A stretch of 64,000 bases of DNA from Epiperipatus broadwayi (GCA_028023455.1 JAQFVV010006472.1:51001-115000); one strand, 5' to 3'. Shown: positions 1-17,389, numbered from the stretch's first letter. Made by a program: numbers and translations. Notes: generated by a model from the sequence alone, not told the origin.

Positions 1-1169
1 AGTATGACTGCTTAATCAACTTATAATGACCAAAATAACATACTACCTGCCAATAATTATTTTTACAAAACAATTTACAAAGTCAATTAACTCACTATGT
101 AATAAACTATTATGAAACAGAAAAGTAGTAGCAATTTCAATAAAACAATTAAACCAACCAACAAGATGGAATGGCCTTGGACTACATGCAATACAAACTT
201 TCTACATACAAAAAACAGTAAATCTACTGTTTGCCATATTTAGATGTTGCCATATTTAGATATTTCCCAAACATAGAACCAAAACTGGAAATCACACCAA
301 TGGACCGATCCCCTTCCATGGATAATTTTATAAATACACTATTGATAAGTATTAAAAACATTAACAATAAAATAGCACTGAAGAACCCAATTAAATATAC
401 TTGTTGGAAAATTCATGATTTTCTATCTCAGAACCAAGAAAACAATAATAGGCTAACAGTACTGGGAATGGATAATAGACAATTACTCAAAAAGTACAAA
501 ACAAGGCATTTAGAACCTTTATTGTTTGACTTTATCCTCAAATTGAATTTAAGTGTGCTACCAACAGCAAATTTCATTTGGTTCAGGAGATTTTACCTAA
601 GTGTTGATCCAATCTGTGCTTTGTGTCAAAAACACTTGATACATCACATAGAAGCTTAGAGAAAGTCAGACAACTGATGTTGAATAATTATAGGAAAAGT
701 GAAACCACAATAGAAAAAATGCTAAAAGCATTCACCGAAAACAAAATACCAATAAGACATATAGCAACTTTCAGTATATATGCCTTATGGTCTACCAGAT
801 GTGCTTTCACTTTAGGAAACAATCCAAGAGGACACCTAACACATATCATAACAAACTAGAAAAATTTAAGTAAAAAGGGTCAATCTTCTTGCACCATCGG
901 ACATTTTTGCTGCCACTTGGTCTCTTTTTTAAAATAAGAGCAACATTATAATGGATAGACCAAATATAACCTTAAGAAAATGGAAAGCTGAAATGAACCC
1001 ACAATCAGAACTGAAATATCTAAAACTGCCAGGAATTACAAAAGACTTTAATGGTTAAGGAAAAGAAAAGTTTTTTTTTCTGTATCTGAATATATTATGT
1101 TTGATATCAAATTGATACAATGTATTACCTGATATAATGTAACCAATTTTTGCCTAATAAAGTTTGCTT
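1..1169 (+). mobile_element. 3' part of a degraded L1/Tx1-like LINE (copy A)
   Basis: The window opens inside the C-terminal half of a non-LTR retrotransposon ORF2. Broken frames in 1-230 contain a KLLW motif and a GLGLHAIQ motif, which align with KLIW and GFGLHNIN in copy B at about 7980-8070. Frames at 231-659 and 623-859 continue with a CALCQK zinc-finger start (about 620) and the motif IYALWSTRC (about 775-800), typical of the C-terminal region of L1/Tx1-type ORF2 proteins. The two frames overlap through a frameshift, so the copy is dead. The 3' UTR ends with an AATAAA-like run near 1155 and passes straight into a microsatellite. The clade call is by eye; another LINE clade with a similar C-terminus is possible. 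Confidence 0.7.
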
Positions 1170-1173
1170 TGAA

Positions 1174-1432
<259 letters not shown>

Positions 1433-1600
1433 TACCACTAGAGGGTGAATGGGATAAAAGAATAGATTTATTAATAAAGAATAGGGAGTTAGAGAGATGG
1501 AGAAATAGTATGGAGAGTTAAAAAAGTTTAAATATATATAGAAATAAACAGAATATTAGGTGTGAGTTAATATATGATAATAGTAAGGAAAGAAGTTTTT
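1433..1600 (+). pseudogene. LINE ORF fragment, upstream part of a split element
   Basis: One frame reads as a LINE C-terminal region just before the zinc finger, with motifs such as ELERWRNSMES and LNIYRNKQN and one in-frame stop. The matching downstream portion (LLFKARTGSLAT onward) lies at 3061-3423. I infer a single element interrupted by roughly 1.4 kb of other repeat sequence. The LINE clade is not resolved. Confidence 0.5.
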
Positions 1601-2380
1601 TTTTTCTCAGAGCAACTTTATTAATTCACTAAAGTATGATCCACCTGTGCAGGGACCACATTCTGTCACCTGCAGCAGTGGGCCATAGATGCTACAATGT
1701 TACATTGATATTCTGAAACTGGGTGGTGGCTCAAAGCAACAGAACCACCTTATACAATAGATTAGGTATTACAGGTATATAAAGAATGCATTCCAAGTAC
1801 AAACATCAAGAAAAAACACAAAAAGAGGAAAAAAGGATATGAATTATCACAGATCAAATGTTAGTCAATCAAGGGGATGCTACGCCCATTTGAGGAGAGT
1901 TTATGTGGGACAATCAGATATCAGCCCACCTGGCAAGTCTCCAAGCAGCTACCCCAGACCCATCCATGACCCATCAGACAGAACTCAGTTTAGCAAAAAC
2001 CCAGACCCACTCCTTGGACAAGGTTAAGCTGCTTCGGCCCCTGCCATAAGTGGGTTATAATTAATCTGGGTGTGACATAGGTTCAGCATGTCCGGAACAA
2101 CAACCAAATCAGAAAGGGCCACAAGAACATTGCCAGATCTCTTTAGACCTAGGTGTGGTGATGATTGCCGATCGATCCCACTGAAACAAATCCACCATGG
2201 CCATCATCTCTATCCTTGAGACTGAGAATTCAGGAAAAACCAATGATTAGATTCATGGTCCCACTAGATCCTCAGGTATGATTCTGCTTTACTGATCCTA
2301 TTGAATTCTTCTAATCCAAGTTGAGTTCTAATTTTGATGCTTAATTAGGGTTCCAATTGTAAAATCTAATGGTTTGTATT
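1601..2380. other. Unclassified, relatively GC-rich repeat-like segment
   Basis: This stretch is clearly richer in G and C and in sequence complexity than its surroundings. A small open frame (1839-2027, 62 aa) has no recognisable domain. The segment sits between two halves of a split LINE and is probably inserted repeat DNA, but I do not recognise the family. Confidence 0.35.
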
Positions 2381-3010
2381 TAGTGGTTACTTAGACTGGC
2401 TTTTGCTTGATTAATGGTGTCCATTTGCATAGAATAAAATGATTGGAAAACTGAGTTATTTTGGCTTAAAACTGATTTAAAGTTTCTTGAAAAGGTGTAA
2501 AAGATTAAAACAAGTGGTCACTTATGTTTTATCATTTATCTTCTTATCAACTCCTGTCTTGAGTATGTGAATCCTCCCATCCTGGTGCAGCCAGTAGGCA
2601 GTGAAATGCTCCCACTCACAACAGGAAATGGACTCCTCTGTTATAAAGTTTTGATTATATATTTGTGTTATGAAAATTAGGATTTTTGTTATTATTTCCT
2701 CTTTTGAATTATTAGACTACATTTTAAATATGTTTTCTTGATTTTAATCTAGTTTTAATGATTTTAGTGGTTACTTATATTAGCTTTTGCTTGATTAATG
2801 GTGGCCATTTGCATGGAATAAAACAATTGGTGAATTGAGTTATTTTGGCTTGAAACTTATTAAAGTTTCTTGGAAAGGTATAAAAGGTTAAAGCAAGTGG
2901 TCACCTATGTTTTATCATTTAACTTCTCACCAACTCCTGTCTTGAATATGTGAATCCTCCCATCCTTGTGGAGCCAGTAAGCAGTGAAATGCTCCTGCTC
3001 ACAACAGGAA
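2381..3010 (+). repeat. Diverged ~246-bp direct repeat pair
   Basis: 2381-2627 and 2765-3010 are two copies of one sequence in the same orientation, offset by about 384 bp. Both start with TAGTGGTTACTTA and end with CTCACAACAGGAA, with scattered substitutions. They lie inside the material that splits the LINE at 1433-3423. No coding function is evident. Confidence 0.85.
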
Positions 3011-3103
3011 GCTAAAGATCCTGTTCAAGCCTTAAACAATAAACTATTTTCCAAAAATATGGAAAGTAGTTTATTGTTTAAGGCTCGAACAGGATCTTTA
3101 GCT
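3010..3103. repeat. 43-bp foldback inverted repeat at a LINE junction
   Basis: The arms 3010-3052 and 3061-3103 are reverse complements with very few mismatches and an 8-bp spacer. The right arm is part of the LINE coding frame (SSLLFKARTGSL region); the left arm is its inverted copy and joins the direct-repeat sequence ending at 3010. Inversion during target-primed reverse transcription, or a fold-back repair event, would give this structure. Confidence 0.9.
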
Positions 3104-3423
3104 ACAAGAGAATATACATGTAAAAGGAAAAATATGGGTGATTTATTTTGTAAATTATGTAAGGAAAGAATAGAGAATATTAGGCATTTGTTAATTGAAT
3201 GTAGATGCTTGAAAACAGAAAGGGTACATATAATGAAGTTATAAAAGAATAAATATGAAAAAAGTGATTATACAGAAAGTGAATTATTGGTTTTTATGCT
3301 AGATTTGGAAAAAGATAAGGGGGATTTAGATATAAAGGTTATAGAGTTGACAAAGATTATGTTGTGGAAATGGGATGGAGCAGAATGTGGGAAAATTTAG
3401 AGTGGGGAATGGAAAATAAAGTG
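3061..3423 (+). pseudogene. LINE C-terminal zinc-finger region (first copy)
   Basis: The frame encodes LLFKARTGSLAT, then a finger CKLC-x8-H-x4-C (CKLCKERIENIRHLLIEC), then a lysine-rich tail ending WKWDGAECGKI. The run from an FKaRTGsL-like motif to a CCHC finger is characteristic of the C-terminus of several LINE clades. A stop codon at about 3241 (MKL-stop-KNKYEK) breaks this copy; the duplicate downstream has TGG there. It is the downstream part of the element begun at 1433. Confidence 0.65.
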
Positions 3424-3843
3424 ACTAACAGGTTTATCTGGGCATAATTGCTGAGATATTCTTGACTTCATTTAAGGAGAAGACACAATATATCACGTAA
3501 ATTATGTAAGGAAAGAATAGAGAATATTAGACATTTGTTAATTGAATGTAGATGCTTGAAAACAGAAAGGGTACATATAATGAAGTTATGGAAGAATAAA
3601 TATGAAAAAAGTGATTATACAGAAAATGAATTATTGCTTTTTATGCTAAGTTTGGAAAAAGATAAGGGGGATTTAGATATAAAGGTTATAGAGTTGACAA
3701 AGATTATGTTGTGGAAATGGGATGGAGCAGAATATGGGAAAATTTAGAGTGGGGAATGGAAAATAAAGTGGCTAACAGATTTATCTGGGCATAATTTCTG
3801 AGATATTCTTGACTTCATTTAAGGAGAAGACACAATATATCAC
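3150..3843 (+). repeat. 347-bp tandem duplication of the LINE 3' end
   Basis: 3150-3496 and 3497-3843 are near-identical head-to-tail copies, each starting GTAAATTATGTAAGG and ending CAATATATCAC. The second copy carries an open frame (3535-3747) that continues through TGG where the first copy has a stop. Only a handful of differences separate them, so the duplication is fairly recent compared with the decay of the neighbouring LINEs. Confidence 0.93.
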
Positions 3844-4129
3844 ATCACATCATTCTAAAAGACAGGTATTTTCTAATAAGATTAAATTAGTTTTCTTTTA
3901 TTGCAACATTATTTATCTATTATTTAAGGTATTTTGGATTGGTCAAGGCTATACATTTGTCTAAGAGTCACTGCAATCCCTAGTAATTGCAGGTGATTAC
4001 TTGTGTCTCACTTCAAGATAATGGTGCCATGCAATGCCACATGTAGTGATATGAAGTTGACCTATGCAAGCATCATGAAGCAAACAAAGCTTAATCAGGA
4101 TAAGCCAATGCTTAGCAAGAAAATGGTTA
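3844..4129. other. Spacer or 5' UTR before LINE copy B
   Basis: No coding frame is recognised. The part from about 3960 has moderate complexity and may be the 5' UTR of the following LINE, but no boundary or target-site duplication could be seen. Confidence 0.3.
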
Positions 4130-4135
4130 ATACAA

Positions 4136-5005
4136 ATGAAAAAAAAAATACAACTGATATTTCATAAATCCACCACTGATGATGTAAATCTAGATATTTT
4201 AACACCTGAGTCAAATGAAAATAATGTTATATTGCAGGAAGTATGGACAGAAGAGAGCCTAAGTTATATACATTCTAAATTCAATGGGACGATACCAAAT
4301 CCACTATTTTATTCATTCAAGAGATTTTTTACAAATCAATCTACTATTCTAGAAATAATGAATTTAAATTGCTCTTTGTTCAGATTTATGAAAGATCTGT
4401 TATACAGTGAAATATGGAAGCATAACATGTGGAACACAATTTTCAGGATTGTGGATCATCCAAATCGAAGGTATGTCATACAAAGAGCAAAGAAATAGAT
4501 TTAACAGATCAATACGTACTTTGGGCAGATATGCATTAATAAAGATCGATCGAGAAAAAGAGAACATTATTTCAGGCCATGTAAAAAACACTTATCTTAA
4601 TTATAGCATTAATGACTTTCAGAGATTAATGGCTCAATTTGGAACTGTAGTATATTTTCAACCACAGTGTTTTTAAAAACTCCTGTGCCAATTTACAGAA
4701 ATAGCTTCGAATTTAAAGTTAAATTAAACAAAGATATAAATGCAATGCAAAAACCATCGCAAATTTTGGATCAAGAGCTAATGTTACTTATATTAATTCA
4801 AGGCCTAAAGCCTCAATGTTTTCATTGTAAAGAACATGAACACATCATTAACAACTGCCCAAAGTTTCTATGTCTGCAATGCAATATGGTAGCTACTTCA
4901 ATACATCAATGTCCTAGATCAATCAATCAAGCATGTGAGGACATGGATGTGTTGGAGTTGCAAAGTGAAAATGCAGTAAGACAGATGTTTGCTAGGTTAC
5001 TTTAA
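4136..5005 (+). pseudogene. LINE ORF1-like protein with CCHC zinc knuckle
   Basis: Three overlapping frames (4136-4498, 4407-4676, 4667-5005) form one frameshifted protein of about 285 residues. Near the end there is a retroviral-type knuckle, CFHC-x4-H-x4-C (about 4818-4860), followed by a second Cys/His cluster (CLQCN, then HQC) at about 4870-4915. The upstream part (ALIKIDREKENIISGHVKN) could correspond to an RNA-binding domain, but I cannot assign a fold. By family analogy it would bind the element RNA. It is no longer a single frame. Confidence 0.55.
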
Positions 5006-5649
5006 ACATGGATGGAATAGAAAATAATTATGAGCCGGTACAGATTTTTGAAAATGCTGGTAACAAAACATTCAATGATACTGTAATTGGCTTAGCTGCA
5101 CCAATTAACAAAACAATTGGACTCATAATGGATACTACACAAAAATAGAGTTATTCAATGTCATCTAAGATGAATAGTGAGTCAAACAATAGACATGGGC
5201 CAGGTTGTCCTCACAAAAAAATATGAAAAAAAAAGAATATTATTTTTTCTGAGAGTGAAGATGACACAAGACTTTTAATGGAAAAAAATAAAAAAATAAA
5301 AGAAATATCTCCAAGACACAGAAAATGAACTTGGATTTATGTCATCCCAAGAATACCTTTTAAATGAGGTAGGTGTATTCGGCTGTTGTAATATTTTAAA
5401 TGAGGTCACTACCTCGCTAGTAGAGGGGTTTCCAGTACCAGAATGAGACCATGGCATACAAAAAAATAGTACAAATTTATATTATTAAATATTTTTTGCA
5501 TTTGTAATTTTATACTCTAATTAATACTTTGTTTTTGCTTAATATGTAGTGTTTATTATAATGACTATTTAAAGTTAAAGTGTGTGTGATAAATATATAC
5601 TTAAAGAGAGAGTTATTTGGTAGTAATAATTTAAATATTTAAATCGATT
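5006..5649. other. Inter-ORF region of LINE copy B
   Basis: AT-rich with broken frames. It could be the decayed C-terminal tail of ORF1 plus the inter-ORF spacer. No recognisable motif. Confidence 0.35.
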
Positions 5650-6095
5650 ATGAAAATAAATATTGGAGCTTTTAATATTAGGGGGCTAAATTCAGTTGAA
5701 AAATTATTACGACTATCTAAATGGTGTGATTTAGTTCAACCTCACATTCTAGGCCTGTTGGAGACAAAGATATATAATAGTTCTCAGATTCACCCAGACA
5801 ATTAATTTATTAATAAAGGTTTCTCTATTTTTTGAAAAATCTCATTGGTGGCATCAGCAGGGATTGGTACCTTAATTATACACACGTGCCCGCTTAAATC
5901 TTTTAGAATATTGTATATAGACCCTCATATAATGATAATTACATTTCATTATAATGCAATCATCTTAAATGTGATTTTTGTGTACATTCTTCCAGGTCCT
6001 ATTATTATTAACAAATTAATATTAAAAATCAATATCATTCTTGCAGCCACTCCATACCCTGTTCTGCTATTGGAAGATTTCAATGTCATATGACA
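5650..6095 (+). pseudogene. LINE AP-endonuclease domain remnant
   Basis: The frame starting at ATG 5650 reads INIGAFNIRGLN, then PHILGLLETK, matching the N-terminal active-site blocks (xNxRGLN and LxExK) of apurinic-type endonucleases that nick target DNA in L1-like LINEs. After stops near 5803 and 5836 the same domain continues in 5845-6093, ending with VLLLEDFNVI, equivalent to the GDFN block with G changed to E. The domain is broken by stops and the GDFN glycine is lost. Confidence 0.65.
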
Positions 6096-6746
6096 GTTTT
6101 GTAAATAAATGGTTCTATAGACTGAGTTTTCCCTTAATGATTGGAGAAGGCTATTTACTAAATAATTCAATATCATTAAATAATGGTAGGTATACGTCTC
6201 TAATAGAACTAGTATTTTATTCTCTAATGCTGCACTATAATATTAGTATTAAATTAAAAAACTCTGCTATCTCAGACCATCTAGCCTCTATTGTTACATT
6301 GGATATAGATATGACACATAAGACTATGATTCAAACAAGCAAAACAATAAGATTATTTTTGCCTAGCTGCATTACTGAATTATTATATTCTGAAATATAT
6401 ATAGCTCTATTCAAAATTAGAAAGCATAAATTAGATTCTGTGCAAGCCTGGTTAGCATTCATAAATGTTGTCTCAGATACAATAGACCATACATATTACA
6501 TGCAAAAAACTTCCTCCTTCAAGATTAATTCCCTTGGCTGATGACCTCCATAAGTGAATTATTAATGTGAACAATTCTGGTGTTGAACAGAAAACTATCT
6601 AAAAGCACTGAGAGAAGTATATAAGGCTACATGTGTCAAACTGAAAGAATATTTATCTATTAAAAAATCAAATATACCTTGAAAAGCCACATACATGGTC
6701 AAGAAATTATATACAGTGGGCATTAGGCCAATCACCAGTAATAAGA
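6096..6746 (+). pseudogene. LINE region between endonuclease and reverse transcriptase
   Basis: An open frame (6041-6541, 166 aa) contains SDHLASIVTLDID, equivalent to the SDH block that closes the AP-endonuclease domain. The rest is the poorly conserved linker before the reverse transcriptase. It overlaps the preceding frame through a frameshift. Confidence 0.5.
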
Positions 6747-7820
6747 ATGCCCATGTCAATAAAAATTAACAAATCAGTAGTGTTAGGAAATAATATGTTA
6801 GTTCCATTGTATGAACATTTTAAAAATAAAGTCCAAAGTTGCAGCCAGTTCAATCCTGAGGTGCAATTCCTTGGAGAACCAAAAAAAGAAATAGAATTCA
6901 AACCAAATGAAGTCATTCAGAAACTGGCTATAACCTCAGACTCAAAACACCCTGGAATTCGTGGAATTTCTAGGTTTGTATTTAACCACCTAAGTCAGCA
7001 CACTGCAAAATACTTATCTGATCTAGCAAACTATTTATCTAAAGGTGTGTATCAAATAAATGATATATATCCCTTATCATTGGTACCTTTTATTAAAAAA
7101 TAAGAAGCAGTACATGAATTAGAAAATATGCATCCTACATCCATGAGGCTTCTTGGAATAAAAATTTTAAAAGCAATACTAAAAGATAAATTAGAGCCAT
7201 ATTTCCTCCCAAATTAGAAAAAGATCATTTTTTTTAAAAAGGGTCTTCTACAGGACATACAGCCTTTTTGTTCAAGACTGTCATAGATTCCGTAAGAAAA
7301 AATAAGAAATATAGTCCTCTGGTGGTTCAACTGGATATTAAGTCTGCTTTTGATATGGTACCGATTGACTTGCAAATTGAAATTTTAATAGATACAGGCT
7401 TACCTAAAGCACTGCTGTATTTACTCACAAATTTATTATTATATAGGTAGATCCATGTCACATTAAATGGAAATTATTCTCAACTATTTACTCCACATAT
7501 ATCAATTCCACAAGGATCACCATTATGTGCATGGCTATTTACCACATATATTTATCCCCTCTTAAAAAAATTAAGCAAGAATTATCTGGAATATTCTGGC
7601 ATTTAAAAAACAATATCCCATATTACTAAAAATTATTAAATGAATATAGTAGAGAATATAGATTAGATTTCAATATGGACAAATCATCTGCATGGTCAAT
7701 TTATACAGATAAAACTTTAAACACACACTTTAAAGGAAAGACTAGTCCATTTCTTGGTTTTCCATTTTATTTAAGTAATTTAGAAATGCACAATACAATT
7801 CAAAACAAACTTAAAAGAAA
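6747..7820 (+). pseudogene. LINE reverse transcriptase domain remnant
   Basis: Frames at 6747-7103 and 7268-7450 plus linking sequence contain LVPFIKK, a GHTAFLFKTVID block, the palm motif LDIKSAFDMVP (first catalytic Asp, about 7334-7365), and PQGSPLCAWLF (about 7510-7540). These are reverse-transcriptase blocks in the right order. I could not find the YxDD box that should follow PQGSP; sequence around 7570-7650 is frameshifted or deleted. Stops also occur at about 7101, 7217 and 7448. Confidence 0.7.
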
Positions 7821-7822
7821 AA

Positions 7823-8800
7823 TTGAAAAAGTCATATATATTTTTATCTAAGTCATACTTATCTCTCTATTCAAAGTCATCATTGATTAATATTTTAATT
7901 ATAACTAGAATTACATATTATTCACCTATCATAATATTTACCAAAGCTTTCACAACATATGTATATTCCCAATGTAGAAAGCTTATCTGGGGTAAACAAA
8001 TAGTAAAAATTTCACTGAAATGCCTTCAATGTTCTCTAGCAGCCAATGGATTTGGTTTACACAATATTAATGTATTTATGGTCCAAAAGACACTTAACCT
8101 AATATCCACATGCACCGAGATATTTCCATAGCTGAAGATAACAATGAAAATTACTCCAATAGATAACCCCCTTCCCAGTTAATGGATACTGGAAACATCT
8201 ATCTATCTATAATCACATCCATTCCTAATTTTTCTTTTTTCCCACCAATGATTAAATTTAAATATTTGCAGGTCTACTCAATGTTGTGCATTTCTTCTGA
8301 AGATCTTGTAAATTCATCAGTCCTCAAACTTAATAAACTTTTAATTCAGAAATTTAAATTTTGGATGCTGGAGCCAAAATACTGTGATTTTCTTATTAAA
8401 GTAAACCTTGAGTCTCTGCCTACCTTGCATTTCTACAGACATAAAAGGCAATTGTTATGTAATCTGTGTCATAAAAATGTAGAAACACAGGCTCACATAT
8501 TTTTGAATGTCCATGTTTTAGTAGTATAAGATCTGCGATTCCTGGGTTTTTCAATAAAGCCAACCTTAATGTAGAATCTCTTTTCAATGTCTGCACTTTA
8601 GATATTTATGCAAATATTATAGCATGCATGTTATTTCTTTATGCATGGTGGTGCACTAGGAACATCTTATGTATAATAATAATCCTAGAAGACATCCTAA
8701 TACTTTCTGGAATAAATTAAAAACAATCAAAACAAGAGATAGAAAAATAACTCCTGTTGATACATTTTATGCCATTTGGTCTCTTCTATGACCATACATG
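7823..8800 (+). pseudogene. LINE ORF2 C-terminal region with zinc finger
   Basis: The frame 7823-8131 encodes RKLIWGKQIVKIS and ANGFGLHNINVF, common after the thumb in L1/Tx1 ORF2. The frame 8182-8529 carries CNLCHKNVETQAH, the start of a CCHC finger. A frameshifted continuation (about 8630-8660) reads YAWWCTRN, equivalent to ALWSTRC in copy A. The region is homologous to copy A along its length but substantially diverged. Confidence 0.65.
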
Positions 8801-9220
8801 AAGCCTCAGCATGACACACCTAGCTCTGAATGATAAAGCGCACAAAGAATTAGAATGTTTGGATATAATTGTATTGCTTGTATGGTTTTTCTCTTCATTG
8901 TAATAGATTTGTACATACCACTGTTACATTTTATTTATGTTAAACATAACAATTAACATTGTTACACTGTATCATCTATGTAACACAGTCACTGTTTGTT
9001 TGTTTTGTTGTTGTTGTTGTTTTTCTATTGGTGCTAAATAATCAAATTATGTAAACATATAAAATTAATCAATGTAACTAATCATTGATCATTTGTAACT
9101 CAACAATGTTTCCATTTATATTAATGTAACTAAGTAATCAGATATATGTAAAATATTAATGTACATCTTGTGATTCAATGTAATGCAATGTTTGAAAGTT
9201 TAAGAAAGTGCTTTGAAAGC
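8801..9220. other. 3' UTR of LINE copy B
   Basis: AT-rich non-coding sequence with repeated short runs such as AATGTAACTAA. It ends GTGCTTTGAAAGC immediately before the TAA array; copy A ends with the similar TTTGCTTTGAAA before its own array. Confidence 0.5.
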
Positions 9221-9616
<396 letters not shown>

Positions 9617-11533
9617 GGTTCTAGTAAACTATTAACTGTGCAGCTTTTGGTGGTGCTGTTTCTGTGTAAAAACACAGAATTATACCGCTTTTGCGGCCGA
9701 ACATATGGCTAATATATGAGTGATCATTAATATACGAGTAGATCGTATGTAGTGGTTATAATACACGGCCAATTTTTCCATGTTCAATAACACTACATCT
9801 ACTAACAATACTATGATCGTATAGTTTGCCGTTGATTTCATTGCGGGTTGAATTTTTATGCATATTGACAGAATTTGTATTGTCGCTAGAATTTAAGATG
9901 AGAGTGTGAGCATTGTCATCTCTTTCAAGTGTTTATTTGTTGATGTTTATGATTTTCTGTATTTCCCAACTGAAAGATTTTTGTGTACTAGTAATTTTCA
10001 GCGTATTATTGATATTCGTCAAAATTTTATTTTTTGGCTAATTTTGGCTTTTTGGGGGGTCAAAAAAGACAAAATAAAATTTCTCAAGCTCTCTGGCAGA
10101 CAATTGGAGTTGTTTGCGGAAAAATACGATTTCTGTCATGACTCGGACGAGAGTTGAAAAAGAAGAACTAAATGTCTACCACGTTATTATATTTGTGGGA
10201 TGTCCCAAACAGAGAAAGTGAGGCAGTTGCATTTTTTCAAGCCCAAAACATCCTGCCATTCATTACAGTTGATTTAGTTCAGTCATATGTGGTTAATAAA
10301 TTTATTTTCTGGAAAGAATTTGTGTTTTCTTTGCGATTATTTTTATCTGTAAATCATGTAATTAACACCCAGAATGACAGTGTTAAAAGGGGGCAGCATA
10401 GTTTGTTGGACATCTCTTGATTGATTGATTTTTTTTAAAAAAAAAATACTTCTTCTTTTGACATACCTATTGGTTCCATTTAGAAGCAAAAAGAGATTTT
10501 TTGTTGTTGTTTTTTTAAATCAATAAACAGCACGTTAAGTAGATTTTAAAAATGAACCCGAGCTAATTTTTGTTGTTAAAAAAGAATAAAAATACCAGAC
10601 ATTTTATTTGTTATGAAAACAAAAAAATCTTTAACAAACTTGTACGACTCTTAAAAAAGATAAATAAATAAATCCTACAGAATGTAACAAAACTGGTTAA
10701 CATACATATTTTTGTGTTAAAAAAAACAATACCGCAATTGACTTTTTGTTTTTTGTTTTGGACGTTTTATAAATCTAAGAGAAAAAAGAAGTCCCGTTTT
10801 ATTTATTATTATTAAAAAAAACAAAAAAATCAAAACCCCATTTTATTTGTTATTATTAAAAAAAACAAAAAAATCAAAACACGCTGACCAAAAAAAAAAA
10901 CCCATTTTTATAAATGTATGATAAAATACCAAACAATTCTTTTCGTTTATAAGCAAATATGAATATCTGAGGCGGAGTTTGTCAGACAAGTTTGAATTTT
11001 TTTGCTAAATCATTCAACAGCAAAACCCCTCATTTTTAACATAATTCAAAAAGAAAGTGTCGATTCTAATTTTAAATAACAACAAAAAAAAAAAGAAAGT
11101 CGTATGTAAAGCAAATTGTGTATATTTGAGATATTCCAAAAAAAAGTTAAAACTGTCCCTTATTACTTTGAAATGTATCGAATCCAAAACAAAAAAAATA
11201 AAAGATGTCTGTAAAAAAAAACAGTAGATTTAGAATGGAACACCCCCCCCCCCAAATAAAAGCGTATGTCAAAAATTATGTACTTTTGAGATCCAAAAAA
11301 AGGTCAAAGTCTCCTTTATAGTTTTAAATTTATCAAATGAAAACCAAAAAAATAATTATGTCCAAAACAAACAACAACAATATATTAAATATTAAAAAAA
11401 AAATTACAGCCGTATGTCAAAATACGATCTATTAGATAAAAAAAAATCTAGCGGCCCAGTAATGTTATAATGCTTTGTTTTAAACTAGGAACAGCACCAC
11501 CAAAGGCTGCACAGTTAATAGTTTACTAGAACC
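9617..11533. mobile_element. 1.9-kb element with 46-bp terminal inverted repeats inside a trinucleotide array
   Basis: 9617-9662 (starting GGTTCTAGTAAACTATTAAC) and 11488-11533 are inverted repeats with two mismatches. Trinucleotide repeats lie immediately outside both ends: AAG/TAA on the left, AAT on the right. This is the architecture of a cut-and-paste DNA transposon or large MITE. The interior is AT-rich, with A- and C-homopolymers, a tandem ~45-bp repeat near 10796-10882 and diverged ~160-bp repeats near 11098-11370 and 11408. No intact transposase is present. A TAA target duplication would fit PIF/Harbinger, but the left flank is AAG, so the duplication cannot be read. Confidence 0.75.
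10172..10420 (+). pseudogene. Possible N-terminal fragment of an ISXO2/Merlin-type transposase
   Basis: The 82-aa frame begins MSTTLLYLWDVPNRESEAVA and continues FFQAQNILP. That start resembles the N-terminus of ISXO2-like transposases (pattern DLPNrdEAvaFFQ..gILP), and a related start occurs in the relic at 28 kb (TTEINAVLYFKEEGILP). The rest does not show the expected zinc-binding residues, so either it diverges or the match is chance. Confidence 0.35.
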
Positions 11534-11704
<171 letters not shown>

Positions 11705-11764
11705 TGAAACATAGGCTTATTTATACCTGTGTCTATATATATGTAATATTAGGGTATGAGCACA

Positions 11765-11765
<1 letters not shown>

Positions 11766-11841
<76 letters not shown>
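11766..11841. repeat. Second (AAT)n microsatellite
   Basis: About 25 AAT units separated from the preceding array by about 63 bp of unique sequence. Confidence 0.95.
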
Positions 11842-12183
11842 TATATAAAATTTCTTTTTCTGTACACTTTCTTAACTTTTACATCAATAAAATATATTCC
11901 TCTGGAATATATCATTTCAATACATTTCAACAAAGTCATGTAATAAACAAATTGCAATAACATTTCCCTTTAAACAACTAAATAATAATTAAATTTTAAA
12001 AGCAATTTCAATTTCTGACATGTAAACATTCACTACTTTTTACAAAATAAAATCAATTTCATGTGTGTATACAATTGGTATTACACACTGTAATTGAAAG
12101 TGCTTTTGCAGTTTAATTCTTATTTAATATTTCGACATTCGATTTTACTGTAATTAGTATATCATAAATAGATAGATATATAC

Positions 12184-17389
<5,206 letters not shown>

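Larger units (their letters stand above)
4130..9220 (+). mobile_element. Near-full-length, degraded L1/Tx1-like LINE (copy B)
   Basis: The order of parts is that of a two-ORF LINE: ORF1-like frames with a zinc knuckle (4136-5005), an AP-endonuclease-like domain (from 5650), reverse transcriptase (about 6750-7800), and a C-terminal region with KLIWGK, GFGLHNIN and a CNLC zinc finger (7823-8529), followed by a 3' UTR that enters a TAA array at 9221. The C-terminal part is homologous to copy A at 1-1169. Many stops and frameshifts make it non-functional. The L1/Tx1 assignment rests on domain order and the C-terminal motifs. Confidence 0.72.
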
